In this document: in pieces, positions 25,710-34,493 of the stretch
Position numbering within the stretch: position 1 is the first letter of the stretch
How the letters are laid out: every line of letters starts with the position of its first letter
Source of the DNA: an uncultured Candidatus Saccharibacteria bacterium
GTDB lineage: Bacteria > Patescibacteriota > Saccharimonadia > Saccharimonadales > Saccharimonadaceae
Reading direction: 5' to 3'
DNA length: 64,000 nucleotides
Assembly: GCA_948648655.1 (NCBI GenBank)
Contig: CAPKVJ010000003.1
Span: 20,266-84,265 of the forward strand
Position numbers and translations under genes: made by a program
The notes under the pieces: model-generated
Databases searched by the model: none
The model's input: the letters and a program-made list of their open reading frames with translations, nothing else
What the model was told of the DNA's origin: nothing

Positions 25710-27851
25710 ATGGACATTATAAATCCGAGCGGGAAGCAGGTTTTGAGGGTATCAACGGAGTTTTGTGGGCGAGAATTGACGCTGGAGGTGAATAGAGTGG
25801 GGTTTCGGAGTACGGCGTCGGTGCTTGTGAGTTATGGTGATACGGTGGTGCTTGGGAGCGTCGTAGTTGGCAAGAAGCCGGTAGTACAGGATTTTTTCCC
25901 GTTGACGATTGATTATGAAGAAAAATTCTATGCAGCGGGGAAGATTTCGGGGTCGAAATTTATCAAGCGTGAAGGAAAACCGGCGGATGAAGCGGTGCTG
26001 GTCGGGAGGTTGATCGATCGACCGATTCGGCCATTGTTTCCGAAGGGCTATCGGCAGGAAGTACAGGTAGTGACAACGGTACTTTCGATGGATCCGGGTT
26101 TTCGGCCGGATATGGTGGCGATGATTGCGGCGTCGACTGCATTGATGCTGTCGGGTACGCCGTTTGATGGACCGATTGCAGGAGTGAGAGTGGGGCGTCT
26201 GAACGGGGAGTTTAAGGCGTTTTTGAGCCCAGAGGAGCGAGAGCAGAGCATCATGGATCTCGTAGTAGCCTGTAAAGATGGTAAGGTGATGATGGTCGAG
26301 GCGGGGGCGAAAGAAGTCCCAGAAGCAATGATTATCGAAGCGATGCACTGGGCGGTAAAGAATGTGCAACCAGTATTGGATCTACAACGAGAATTGGCAG
26401 AAAAAGTAGGGGTGGAAGCGCAGGAATATGAATTGGTCTTGCCAGATGTGGAGATTCAGAGAGTAGTCGATGCATGGTGTGCGCAGCACTTGGGAGATAA
26501 GGTGCGGGGGAATGTATTGGAGCGCCAAAAGGCAATTGATACGCTGAAGGCGGAGATGAATGCGGAATTTGCACCGCAGCTGGGTGAGGGGGCAACGGAA
26601 GAAGAGAAGATCGCAGACTATACAGAGAGATTGCAGGGTGAATATGAGCAGGCGTTTGATCTTGCGATTCATAAGGAAGTGCGACGGGGAATTATTGAAG
26701 ATGGTGTACGTCCGGATGGACGTAAGCTGACAGAAGTACGGCCACTATCGTCACAAGTGGGGATTTTGCCGAGAGTGCATGGATCGTCATTGTTTACAAG
26801 AGGTTTGACGCAGGCGATGAATATTGTGACTTTGGCACCTTTGAGCTTCGCGCAAGTGGTAGATACGATGGAGGTGACAGACGGTAAGCGACGTTATATG
26901 CACCATTACAATGCACCGAGTTGGACAGTCGGGGAATGTGGGCGAATTGGTGCACCGGGACGACGAGAGATTGGACATGGTTATCTCGCAGAGCGGGCGC
27001 TTACGCCGGTGTTGCCAGATGAAGAGGAATTTCCGTATGCAATTCGGAGCGTGACGGAGATTATGTCGCAGAATGGTTCAACTTCGATGGCGGCGACGTG
27101 TTCGAGCTGTATGGCTTTGATGGATGCGGGTGTGCCGATTAAGCGACCGGTGAGTGGCGTCGCGATGGGATTGATGATGGACGGTGATAAACCGTATGTC
27201 TTGACGGATTTGATGGATGCGGAAGATTTTGCGGGTGATATGGACTTCAAGGTGACTGGGACGACGGAAGGGGTGACAGCTTTACAGATGGATATGAAGG
27301 TGCATGGTTTGCCGGTGGAAGTCTTGGAGCAAGCGATTGAGCAGAGCCATGAAGGGCGGATGTTTATCCTCGAGCATATGTTGAGTGTAATTCCAGAACC
27401 GCGAGCGGAGATTTCGGAATATGCGCCACGAATTGAGAAAATTATAGTAAATCCGGAGAAGATTGGTGCGATTATTGGTAAGGGTGGGGAAATGATCAAT
27501 AAGATTACGAGCGAGACTGGTGCTATGGTGGACATTGAGGACAGTGGACTGGTGACGGTATCGGGTGAGAATGAGGCGATCGATAAGGCAGTAGAATGGA
27601 TCAAGGGGCTAGTCGAAGAGCCGGAGGTGGGGAAAATTTATGATGGTACGGTGGCAGCGATTAAAGATTTCGGGGCGTTTGTGACGATTTTGCCAGGAAT
27701 TGATGGGATGTTGCACGTGAGCCAGATTAGTGATAAGAGAATTGAGAATGTGAAAGACGTGCTAAAAGAGGGACAGAAGGTGCGGGTGAAATTGGTCGCG
27801 ATTGATGATCGGGGAAGATTGAGCTTGAGTATGCGGGGGATTGAGCAATAG
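25710..27851 (+). CDS. pnp: Polyribonucleotide nucleotidyltransferase (PNPase)
   Basis: A 713-aa phosphorolytic 3'-5' exoribonuclease, trimeric in the cytoplasm. Two RNase PH cores are visible (KFIKREGKPADEAVLVGRLIDRPIRPLFPKGY; later RPDGRKLTEVRPL, LFTRGLTQA and SNGSTSMAA-type QNGSTSMAATC). A KH domain follows (IIGKGGEMINKITSETGA, about residue 585), then an S1 domain (GKIYDGTVAAIKDFGAFV) ending RLSLSMRG. The length is standard. ATG at 25710 follows GAAAGGA. Confidence 0.97.
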   Translation: MDIINPSGKQVLRVSTEFCGRELTLEVNRVGFRSTASVLVSYGDTVVLGSVVVGKKPVVQDFFPLTIDYEEKFYAAGKISGSKFIKREGKPADEAVLVGRLIDRPIRPLFPKGYRQEVQVVTTVLSMDPGFRPDMVAMIAASTALMLSGTPFDGPIAGVRVGRLNGEFKAFLSPEEREQSIMDLVVACKDGKVMMVEAGAKEVPEAMIIEAMHWAVKNVQPVLDLQRELAEKVGVEAQEYELVLPDVEIQRVVDAWCAQHLGDKVRGNVLERQKAIDTLKAEMNAEFAPQLGEGATEEEKIADYTERLQGEYEQAFDLAIHKEVRRGIIEDGVRPDGRKLTEVRPLSSQVGILPRVHGSSLFTRGLTQAMNIVTLAPLSFAQVVDTMEVTDGKRRYMHHYNAPSWTVGECGRIGAPGRREIGHGYLAERALTPVLPDEEEFPYAIRSVTEIMSQNGSTSMAATCSSCMALMDAGVPIKRPVSGVAMGLMMDGDKPYVLTDLMDAEDFAGDMDFKVTGTTEGVTALQMDMKVHGLPVEVLEQAIEQSHEGRMFILEHMLSVIPEPRAEISEYAPRIEKIIVNPEKIGAIIGKGGEMINKITSETGAMVDIEDSGLVTVSGENEAIDKAVEWIKGLVEEPEVGKIYDGTVAAIKDFGAFVTILPGIDGMLHVSQISDKRIENVKDVLKEGQKVRVKLVAIDDRGRLSLSMRGIEQ

Positions 27852-27921
27852 GCTAAAGCTTTTGAAGTAATTTATGGTGGCTGCTTTGGGGTTGGGGCAG
27901 CTACTGTTTTTCTGATGAGGA

Positions 27922-28374
27922 TTAGATTTTCCTGATTAAGATTTCTGCGTTTTTGACGTGTTTTTTGAGTGAGGTGCGGGGATTGAGGTGGTCGATAATG
28001 CTATGAAAGTGGCGAAAGTTGTGTTTGCTAGTGACGACGAGGACGTCGTGGTAGTCTTGGGATTTGAGGTCTTTTAGGAATTCTTCAGTGCGATGGTAGA
28101 CGTCTTCGGAACTTTCGGCTCCGGGATAACGATAGGTAAAGGGGTCGGGAGAATTGTCGCGTAAAAGATGATAGTCAGTGACGGGGCGGCCTTCGAAGCC
28201 AGAATCGATGTCGTTAAGCCTGGCGTCAAAGGGGATATCTTTGAGTTTCTCGGCGATGACTTTTGCTTCGGAAATGCCGGTGTCGGTGAGATGAACGTCG
28301 ACTTTAGGATTGGCATTGTGAAGGCCGGCGACGTTGTAATTAGTCTGACCATGACGGACGATATAGAGGTTCAT
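27922..28374 (-). CDS. Histidine phosphatase-like protein with internal deletion
   Basis: 150 aa. LYIVRHGQTNYN gives the phospho-accepting RHG motif at residues 7-9, and VVTSKHNFRHF holds the C-terminal histidine. The usual segment with the second arginine (SPLxRAxQTA) is missing: AEKLKDIPFDA runs straight into RLNDIDSGFEGRP. About 20-30 residues seem deleted in frame, so phosphatase activity is doubtful. Two overlapping perfect palindromes lie in its leader. Ribosome site AGAGG. Confidence 0.75.
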   Translation of the reverse strand: MNLYIVRHGQTNYNVAGLHNANPKVDVHLTDTGISEAKVIAEKLKDIPFDARLNDIDSGFEGRPVTDYHLLRDNSPDPFTYRYPGAESSEDVYHRTEEFLKDLKSQDYHDVLVVTSKHNFRHFHSIIDHLNPRTSLKKHVKNAEILIRKI

Positions 28375-28390
28375 AGTAAGCCTCTTTCCG

Positions 28391-28426
28391 AGTTCTTGCT
28401 AGCAAGAACTAACACTAGTGTTAGTT
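28391..28426. promoter_or_regulatory. Two overlapping perfect 20-bp palindromes
   Basis: AGTTCTTGCTAGCAAGAACT (28391-28410) and AACTAACACTAGTGTTAGTT (28407-28426) overlap by four bases, upstream of the minus-strand gene start at 28374. They could be an operator pair or alternative leader hairpins. Confidence 0.55.
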
Positions 28427-28470
28427 GGGTGATTCTCATAATATATTGATTTTATGATAGCATATTATTT

Positions 28471-28686
28471 TCCTACTACCTATACTCTAACTAGCTAGGC
28501 AGCGGAGGGGGAAGCCGAAATAATGATGGCTACTATTGCCAACGCTAGTTGAATCTAGTGTACTATCTATGCCTAAATATATTGGGAAATTATTCCATGA
28601 TGCGAGACCTTTTGTCCACAGAAAACCACTTTTGCCAGGATTTTTAAATTGGTTACCATCATACATGCCTCCGCTGCGCACAAAGT
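28471..28686 (-). other. Silent FISUMP C-terminal cassette 10
   Basis: Frame 28684-28487 (minus): YFVRSGGMYDGNQFKNPG, GFLWTKG (in place of YWSS), YLGIDS, YFGFPLRCLAS, TAG. It stands alone, with no hairpin element next to it. No start or promoter. Confidence 0.83.
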
Positions 28687-28710
28687 AAAGCTAACAATTG
28701 AGCAGGATGC

Positions 28711-28784
28711 TTGACAAAAACTAAAATCTGTGCTACAATGGTAGATGAAGCAGTTTGGAAAATACCAAGCGCGCTTGGTATTTT
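28711..28784 (+). promoter_or_regulatory. Promoter and palindromic leader of the 28817 gene
   Basis: TTGACA (28711-28716), 17 nt, TACAAT (28734-28739). The leader holds a perfect 26-bp palindrome (28759-28784) centred on AAGCGCGCTT, either an operator-like site or an RNA hairpin. Confidence 0.7.
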
Positions 28785-28816
28785 AATGCATTAAAAGCAA
28801 AAAGGGGGAATTTATT

Positions 28817-29437
28817 ATGTTGGAACGTAATAAAGGAAGTTTTTCTAGTAACGAATTCTTTGAAAAAGAGTCATCGAAGATTAATGAACGCTTACAGGCT
28901 CATGCACTAATGTTGGCGGGAATAGCTAGGTTGGAGCTGAGACACACGCGACGGATCGGTGGCATAGCACTGAAGAGTATTTTTACTTTTGCGGTCATGG
29001 TCGCGTTGGATGTGGCGCAATGGTTTTGCAGGATGCGTATGAAGGCGCAGCCGGTCACGGATTTATTTTCAATGAGATATGCGTGGATGATTATGTCTTT
29101 GATGATTAATATCGTGATGCTGGGATTATTGCTGAAGATCTCATGGAATGCCCTTCGACCTGATGAAATTAGTATCGTAGAGACTATGAGTAATTTTCAG
29201 AGTCTTGCTTTGGTTAGCATAGAGAGGTCAGTCTCGGTCGCGATTGGTGCGACTGAGTTTATGGGCTGGCCGATTGGGCCGAAGTTGGTGTGTGTTACGA
29301 TATGGCTGGTGATTGCGCTGGTGCTTCTCGTGCGCGGTAGATTCACGGATAAAAATGTGCGGCGTTGTGTTAGCAGGTCCGTGCGTAAGGAGTATCATTG
29401 GCAAGAGCGTCTCTGTCGTATGCAAAGAATGAGTTAG
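28817..29437 (+). CDS. Membrane protein of unknown function
   Basis: 206 aa. Three hydrophobic segments at about residues 55-75, 92-115 and 153-175, separated by charged stretches; basic ends. No motif is recognised. It is a monocistronic unit: strong promoter, palindromic leader, AAAGGGGGA ribosome site and a terminator at 29447-29476. Confidence 0.75.
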   Translation: MLERNKGSFSSNEFFEKESSKINERLQAHALMLAGIARLELRHTRRIGGIALKSIFTFAVMVALDVAQWFCRMRMKAQPVTDLFSMRYAWMIMSLMINIVMLGLLLKISWNALRPDEISIVETMSNFQSLALVSIERSVSVAIGATEFMGWPIGPKLVCVTIWLVIALVLLVRGRFTDKNVRRCVSRSVRKEYHWQERLCRMQRMS

Positions 29438-29446
29438 GAGAGGAAA

Positions 29447-29476
29447 GGGCCGGCAGGAATTAACGCCGGTCTTTTT
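29447..29476 (+). terminator. Terminator after the 28817 gene
   Basis: CCGGC/GCCGG stem followed by TCTTTTT. Confidence 0.8.
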
Positions 29477-29559
29477 GATATGCGAAAGAGTCGTGTCAAC
29501 GATGTGGGTAGACTTTAGGTGAGTTGGAAGAATTTTGAAATTTGTGTATAATGTAAGGT

Positions 29560-31839
29560 ATGGCACAAAGGAGGTCGACGTCGAAAAAGAAGACGTCAAG
29601 CAAACGTAAAGCTACGAGTGCGCGAAGCAAGAGTGCGCGTGCGAAAGAGGTGGCACCAGAGCATGAATTGCCGGGTGGTTTTTGGCGGCAAGTTGTCGCG
29701 GTATTGATGCTGGTGCTGGCGGTGGTTTTTATCTTTAATTGGCTAGGCGATGGTGGTCCGGTATTGCAGAGCGTCAATCAGGCAATTTATTCAGTGATTG
29801 GCTATGCGGAGTTTTTGATTCCGGTATTTTTAGTATGGTTGGCGGTAAAGATTTTTCAGAGTGACGATAACCGAGTACCAGTAGTAGTCTGGGTGGCGTC
29901 GGTTTTGGCGATTGTTTGGGCGGCGGGGCTTGCTGGTGTGCCGACGCACGGGGTGACTGCGCCGACTGGTGGTATGGTGGGTGCGTGGTTGAATGATATA
30001 ATGTTTCAGATTGGAAATGCCGGAGTGGCGGTATTTATATATATAGTTTTGCTTTTTGTGACAGTGATGTTTATTTTGCAGAAGAATCCAGCGACAGTGT
30101 TTAAAGCGATCGGTAGGATGTTCCATACTGGAGAGAAAGAAGCAGGAAAGAACGAGAAAGTCGCGCGGGATGCCGAGAAGACAGAGGGGAAGAAAAAGGG
30201 AGATCTTGATATTAAGGTAAATTCTGGGGTGGCAGTGGCTGAAGAGCCGGCTGCGCCAGAGTCGAAGATGAAGAATGGTAAGCTGGCGAAAGCGGAGAAG
30301 AAAGGTGCGGTGACGCAGACACCGGAGCCGGATAAGGCTTTGGTGGTAGTGAGTGATCCGAACTGGAAACGGCCAAGTATTGATTTACTAGAGAAAAAGC
30401 AGTCGCCGGCGAATCCGGGTAATATTCAGGAGAATGCTCAAATTATTAAGAATACTCTGGCGGAGTTTGGTATTGAGGTGGAAATGGAGGGGGCGAATGT
30501 GGGGCCGAGAGTAACGCAATACACGATGCGACCGCCGGCGGGAGTGAATTTGTCGAAAATTTTGGCACGCGATAAGGAGTTGGCTTTGAATCTTGCGGTG
30601 GATAAGATTAGGATTGAGGCACCGATACCAGGTACGAGATTGGTCGGTGTAGAATTGCCGAATGAGAAGTCGGCTGACGTGAGACTACGGAGTGTGCTTG
30701 AGAGCAAAGAGTGGAAAAATGCGTCGGATCCGTTGACTTTTGCGGTAGGTAAGGACATTTCTGGTAAGTCGGTGGTGGGGAACTTGGCGAAGATGCCGCA
30801 TCTTTTGATTGCTGGTACGACTGGTTCGGGTAAGTCGGTGATGACGAATACATTGATTTCTTCGTTGCTTTATCGAAATGCGCCGAGCGATATGAAGCTG
30901 ATTATCGTGGATCCGAAGCAGGTGGAGATGGCGCAGTATGATGGAATTCCGCATCTGCTTACACCGATTATTACACAGACAGAGAAGGCTTTGTCGGCTT
31001 TGAAGTGGGCGGTGGATGAGATGGAAAAACGCTATACGATTATGGCGAAGGAGCGCGTGAAGAACATCGTGGATTATAATGCCAAAATGGCGAAGAGAAC
31101 TGGTGAAGGTGCAGAGGATGGTGGGGGGCAGATGCCATATATTGTGATTTTGATTGACGAGATGGCTGATCTTATGATGATGGCAGGGAAGGATCTGGAG
31201 ATGCCGATTGTAAGAATTGCGCAGAAAGGACGTGCAGCAGGGATTCACTTGGTGCTTGCAACACAGAGGCCGGAGGTAAAAGTGATTACTGGTCTGATTA
31301 AAGCGAATATTCCGGGCAGGATTGCTTTTGCAGTGGGTAGCCAGATTGACTCACGAGTGATGCTTGATATGACGGGAGCAGAAAAATTGCTAGGTAAGGG
31401 TGATATGCTGATGCTGACAACGGAGATGATGGGTAAACCGCGCAGAATTCAGGGTGCGTGGGCGAGTGATGAAGATGTGGTGAAAGTGACGGATTTTTTG
31501 CGTGAGCAGAGAGCACCAGAGTATAATGACGAAGTAGTAGCGCAGCAGGTACAGATTAAGGGTGTGAGTATGGGGGGTGATGGTGAAATTGACTTGGGGG
31601 GAAGGTTTAAAGCGAATGATCCAGTAGTGCGTAAAGCGGTGGAGATTACGCTGAAGAATGGCAAGTTTTCGACGGCAAGCTTGCAGACTTGGCTGGGTAA
31701 AGGGCATGGGTTTGTCTCGGGACTAGCGATTTGGCTTGAAGGGATAGGCGTGATTGGTCCAGCAAATGGGCATAAGCCACGTGATGTGCTGATTTCTAGC
31801 ATGGAAGAGTTTGACGAACTGGCTGGTGGACAAGGCTAG
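29560..31839 (+). CDS. ftsK: DNA translocase FtsK/SpoIIIE
   Basis: 759 aa. A basic Ser/Lys-rich N-terminus and about four membrane helices (residues 45-180) are followed by a charged linker, the alpha/beta motor and a C-terminal gamma winged helix. Walker A GTTGSGKS lies near residue 419 and Walker B-like VILIDEMADLMMM near 528. LATQRPEVKVITGLIKANIPGRIAF and LLGKGDML are typical. It pumps chromosome DNA through the closing septum. TATAAT (29547-29552) sits 7 nt before the ATG. Confidence 0.96.
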   Translation: MAQRRSTSKKKTSSKRKATSARSKSARAKEVAPEHELPGGFWRQVVAVLMLVLAVVFIFNWLGDGGPVLQSVNQAIYSVIGYAEFLIPVFLVWLAVKIFQSDDNRVPVVVWVASVLAIVWAAGLAGVPTHGVTAPTGGMVGAWLNDIMFQIGNAGVAVFIYIVLLFVTVMFILQKNPATVFKAIGRMFHTGEKEAGKNEKVARDAEKTEGKKKGDLDIKVNSGVAVAEEPAAPESKMKNGKLAKAEKKGAVTQTPEPDKALVVVSDPNWKRPSIDLLEKKQSPANPGNIQENAQIIKNTLAEFGIEVEMEGANVGPRVTQYTMRPPAGVNLSKILARDKELALNLAVDKIRIEAPIPGTRLVGVELPNEKSADVRLRSVLESKEWKNASDPLTFAVGKDISGKSVVGNLAKMPHLLIAGTTGSGKSVMTNTLISSLLYRNAPSDMKLIIVDPKQVEMAQYDGIPHLLTPIITQTEKALSALKWAVDEMEKRYTIMAKERVKNIVDYNAKMAKRTGEGAEDGGGQMPYIVILIDEMADLMMMAGKDLEMPIVRIAQKGRAAGIHLVLATQRPEVKVITGLIKANIPGRIAFAVGSQIDSRVMLDMTGAEKLLGKGDMLMLTTEMMGKPRRIQGAWASDEDVVKVTDFLREQRAPEYNDEVVAQQVQIKGVSMGGDGEIDLGGRFKANDPVVRKAVEITLKNGKFSTASLQTWLGKGHGFVSGLAIWLEGIGVIGPANGHKPRDVLISSMEEFDELAGGQG

Positions 31840-31873
31840 TAAGGTGTGATATACTTATAGGGTATATTAACTC

Positions 31874-31926
31874 AGCAAGCGGGTGTTTCGGGCGCGAGAG
31901 CGTTGACGATTGGAGCCGCGTTTGCT
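31874..31926 (+). promoter_or_regulatory. Putative S6:S18 ribosomal leader hairpin
   Basis: Stem AGCAA.CG/CG.TTGCT in the leader of rpsF, with a CCG near the 3' side. In many bacteria a CCG-bearing hairpin upstream of rpsF binds the bS6-bS18 pair and represses the operon. rpsF and rpsR are both in this operon. Confidence 0.5.
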
Positions 31927-31944
31927 TTAACCAAAGGAGTAGTA

Positions 31945-32313
31945 ATGAAAAATTACGAACTTACGGTTTTGATTCATCCAGATTTGGAGATGAATATAGA
32001 ACCTGCAACTGCCAAAATTAAAGATTTAATTGAGAAAAATGGCGGTAAAATCACAAAAGAAGAAAATGACGGGAAGAAGCGTTTGGCTTATCCGATTAAG
32101 GGGCAAGATTTTGCAGTATATTATTACTATGAAGTTGAACTACCCGCAGATGCTCCAGCAAAGATTGAGAGTGCTTTGAATATTACTGATGAAGTTTTGC
32201 GACAACTTTTGGTGACTGTCGATGAACGAAAATTGAAATATGAAGCGAAGCAAGCGGCACGTCAAGCAAATCGTGTAGATGCGGATGAAGAAGAGGGGAG
32301 CGAAGAGGAGTAA
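31945..32313 (+). CDS. rpsF: Ribosomal protein bS6
   Basis: 122 aa from the ATG at 31945, which follows AAAGGAG by 5 nt; the longer frame lies in the leader. MKNYELTVLIHPDLE, KKRLAYPIKGQDFAVYYYYE and ITDEVLRQLLVTVDE are bS6 landmarks. The tail is acidic (DADEEEGSEEE), as in other bS6 proteins. Its stop codon overlaps the ATG of ssb by one base. Confidence 0.96.
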   Translation: MKNYELTVLIHPDLEMNIEPATAKIKDLIEKNGGKITKEENDGKKRLAYPIKGQDFAVYYYYEVELPADAPAKIESALNITDEVLRQLLVTVDERKLKYEAKQAARQANRVDADEEEGSEEE

Positions 32314-32774
32314 TGCGCGGATTTAGTAAAGCAATTATTGCGGGCAATGTAACGCGCGATCCAGATATGCGGACGACGGGTAGTGGTTCGCAAGTATGTA
32401 GTTTCGCAGTGGCTGTTAATCGGTCTTTCCGGGATAGCAGTGGGAACCAGCAAGATCAAGTTTCTTATATTGATTGTGTGGCTTGGGGCAAGTCAGCAGA
32501 GATTATTTGTCAGTATGTACATAAAGGTTCGCCGCTTTTGGTTTCGGGGCGTTTGGAGCAGAGGAGTTGGGAAGATAAGACCTCTGGTCAGAAGCGTTCA
32601 CGTACAGAGATTGTGATTGAGGACTTCTCGTTTATTGGTAATAGCGGGAATGCTAGCAATTATACGCCACCATCTAAAGGTGCAAAGAGTGATGTTGGTG
32701 ACGATTTGGGCGGAGAGATTGTGCCGGATGATGTGCCAGACGATCAGATTAACTTGGATGAGATTCCATTCTAA
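32313..32774 (+). CDS. ssb: Single-stranded DNA-binding protein
   Basis: 153 aa. An OB fold occupies residues 1-105 (AIIAGNVTRDPDMRTTGSGSQVCSFAVAVNR, IDCVAWGKSAEIICQYVHKGSPLLVSGRLE). The acidic tail ends DEIPF, the usual docking tip for repair and replication partners. It is flanked by the two ribosomal genes in the conserved rpsF-ssb-rpsR order. Confidence 0.96.
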   Translation: MRGFSKAIIAGNVTRDPDMRTTGSGSQVCSFAVAVNRSFRDSSGNQQDQVSYIDCVAWGKSAEIICQYVHKGSPLLVSGRLEQRSWEDKTSGQKRSRTEIVIEDFSFIGNSGNASNYTPPSKGAKSDVGDDLGGEIVPDDVPDDQINLDEIPF

Positions 32775-32795
32775 AGAGTAAGAGGAGAGAATAAA

Positions 32796-32993
32796 ATGAG
32801 AAAAATGAAAGTAAATCCAAATTTGTATTTTGACTATCGCGATGTGAAGACTTTGCAGCGGTATATTGACATTTATGGTCGGATTGAGCCGATTGCAAAG
32901 ACCGGTTTGACTGCGAAGCAACAGAGGCAGCTTGCGGTAGCGGTGAAGCGGGCGAGGCATTTGGCCTTGTTACCATTCGTCGCAAGCAACTAG
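32796..32993 (+). CDS. rpsR: Ribosomal protein bS18
   Basis: 65 aa, shorter than the usual 75-80 but complete in the core: FDYRDVKTLQRYIDIYGRIEP, then GLTAKQQRQLAVAVKRARHLALLPF. Binds bS6 in the 30S platform. Ribosome site AAGAGGAGA. A hairpin element begins 20 bp downstream. Confidence 0.95.
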   Translation: MRKMKVNPNLYFDYRDVKTLQRYIDIYGRIEPIAKTGLTAKQQRQLAVAVKRARHLALLPFVASN

Positions 32994-33013
32994 AGAACTT
33001 GTTATTAGTGCGA

Positions 33014-33099
33014 ATTACGGCGTTATGGGCTGCGTTGCAAGGAAGCAGTACCCATAAGTACAGCTTCCTTGCGTTGCTCGTCCATGCCCTGTAATTCAT
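33014..33099. repeat. Hairpin element H10
   Basis: GAATTAC/GTAATTC ends and an inner stem GCAAGGAAGC/GCTTCCTTGC around TACCCATAAGTA, with GTTGC and CTCGTC bulges. It lies between rpsR and efp and may act as terminator or attenuator. Confidence 0.7.
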
Positions 33100-33152
33100 C
33101 TCTACTAACTTTGTTCTGGGGGTATTACGTAAAATAGGAAAGGGTAAATTAA

Positions 33153-33713
33153 ATGTATGGTCCAACCGATTTGAAGAAAAATGTGTTAATCACACTGGAT
33201 GGTCAGCCGTATAAAGTGATTGAATATTCACAAAAAGTGATGGGGCGGGGTGGCTCGATCGTGAATGTGAAGGTAAAAAATTTGATTACTGGAGCGCTGT
33301 TGCCGAAGACATTTAAAGGCCAGGAGAAAATTGAGCCAGCAGAAGTAGAGACGCGTAAAGTTCAGTATCTTTATAAGGATGATGATAAGTTTTATTTTAT
33401 GGATCCGGAGAGTTTTGAACAGTATGAGTTGGTAGCGGATATGGTTGGTGAGGCACAAGACTTCATGCGTGATGGCGATGAGATGGAGATTCAATTCTAT
33501 AACGGCACACCGATTAACCTGACTTTGCCAAAGAATATTTGGCTCAAAGTGACTTACACGGAAAATGCCGTCAAGGGTGATACGACAAGTTCGGTACAGA
33601 AAGATGCGACGCTGGAGACTGGGGTGGTGATTAAGGTGCCGGCTTTTATTAAGGAAGGTGATGTCGTGAGTGTAGACACTGAAACGCGGGCTTATCGGGA
33701 ACGACAGAAATAG
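33153..33713 (+). CDS. efp: Elongation factor P
   Basis: 186 aa with three beta-barrel domains. EF-P relieves ribosome stalling at polyproline. The tip of the first-domain loop reads VMGRGGSIVNVK, with arginine at residue 32 where many bacteria have a modified lysine. Arginine there is the substrate of EarP rhamnosylation in some proteobacteria; no earP-like gene is seen here. The C-terminus VIKVPAFIKEGDVVSVDTETRAYRER is typical. Terminator at 33731-33759. Confidence 0.95.
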   Translation: MYGPTDLKKNVLITLDGQPYKVIEYSQKVMGRGGSIVNVKVKNLITGALLPKTFKGQEKIEPAEVETRKVQYLYKDDDKFYFMDPESFEQYELVADMVGEAQDFMRDGDEMEIQFYNGTPINLTLPKNIWLKVTYTENAVKGDTTSSVQKDATLETGVVIKVPAFIKEGDVVSVDTETRAYRERQK

Positions 33714-33730
33714 TAGAATAGTTATAAGAA

Positions 33731-33759
33731 AAGGACGTATGGTGAGGTGCGTCTTTTTT
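33731..33759 (+). terminator. efp terminator
   Basis: GGACG/CGTC stem followed by T6. Confidence 0.65.
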
Positions 33760-33766
33760 GATAGCA

Positions 33767-33964
33767 TGACAATTACTCTCTCCCATGTGTCTCTTACAAA
33801 CACGGCGTCACGTCAGCCCGCCGTCGCGGGTGTCGTGCGCCTAGTTCATCACTTCCTGCGGAAGTTCCCGATTCTGCACATTTTCGGAAAAGATAGTAAA
33901 CTCTCTTTTCTCTCAAATGTTTGAATCGGCGCTCGTAAGCTGCGGAATGTTTGCCAAAAGGGTT
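33767..33964. repeat. Hairpin element H4 (type 2, mosaic)
   Basis: From AAACACGGCGTCACG onward it matches H3 (15471-15670) through the right arm and on into the cassette arm. Its left arm is different (ATGTGTCTCTTAC) and no longer pairs with the right arm. This looks like a recombinant element. Confidence 0.75.
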
Positions 33965-33980
33965 AGAAAAAGTGAATATC

Positions 33981-34192
33981 CTCCTCCTACCTATACTCTA
34001 ACTAGCTAGGCAGCGGAGGGGGTAGGCGTAGTAACGTGAATAATCAGAAATGTAAGAGGGTCTGGTAGAATCTGCTACAAAATATAAGAAATAAGCAAGA
34101 TCACTATTTGATTCATGTGGCCTAGAAGACCAATAACGTCCAATTTGCGCCAGACCAGAAGCCTTGAGCACGATTATCCCGCTGCGCACAAG
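33981..34192 (-). other. Silent FISUMP C-terminal cassette 11 (pair with 12)
   Basis: Frame 34192-33998 (minus): LVRSGIIVLKASGLAQIG, RYWSSR, LAYFLYF, RYYAYPLRCLAS, TAG. It faces cassette 12 across 30 bp, with H4 behind it. No start or promoter. Confidence 0.85.
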
Positions 34193-34220
34193 AGTAATAA
34201 ATCCACTACTAACCCGCCTT

Positions 34221-34474
34221 ACTTTGTGCGCAGCGGAGTAATTAATAGCTACACACAAACTGGGCCTACTACATGGTCACTTATACCTATGACAAATGTT
34301 GGTGTAAGCGGCGGCTATTGGTCCTCCATGTCCTACTCTAGCACTTACGACGCTTACAACTTGGTCTTCTACGGTAATGGCGTCGAACCCTCTCGTCCAT
34401 ATTATAATGGTGGTGGTCGTCGTTACGCCTTCCCCCTCCGCTGCCTAGCTAGTTAGAGTATAGGGTAGTAGGAG
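34221..34474 (+). other. Silent FISUMP C-terminal cassette 12 (pair with 11)
   Basis: Frame 34223-34456: FVRSGVINSYTQTGPTTWSL, GGYWSSMS, AYNLVFYGNGVEPSR, RRYAFPLRCLAS, TAG, then the arm (one extra G) to 34474. It shares the TGPTTWSLIP insert with cassette 5. Confidence 0.85.
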
Positions 34475-34493
34475 AAAAGGATCACTTTGAGCG

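Noticed and set aside
28759..28784. Palindrome in the 28817 leader as another hairpin element
   Set aside because: Only 26 bp, no shared core with the element family; treated as a local operator or leader hairpin.
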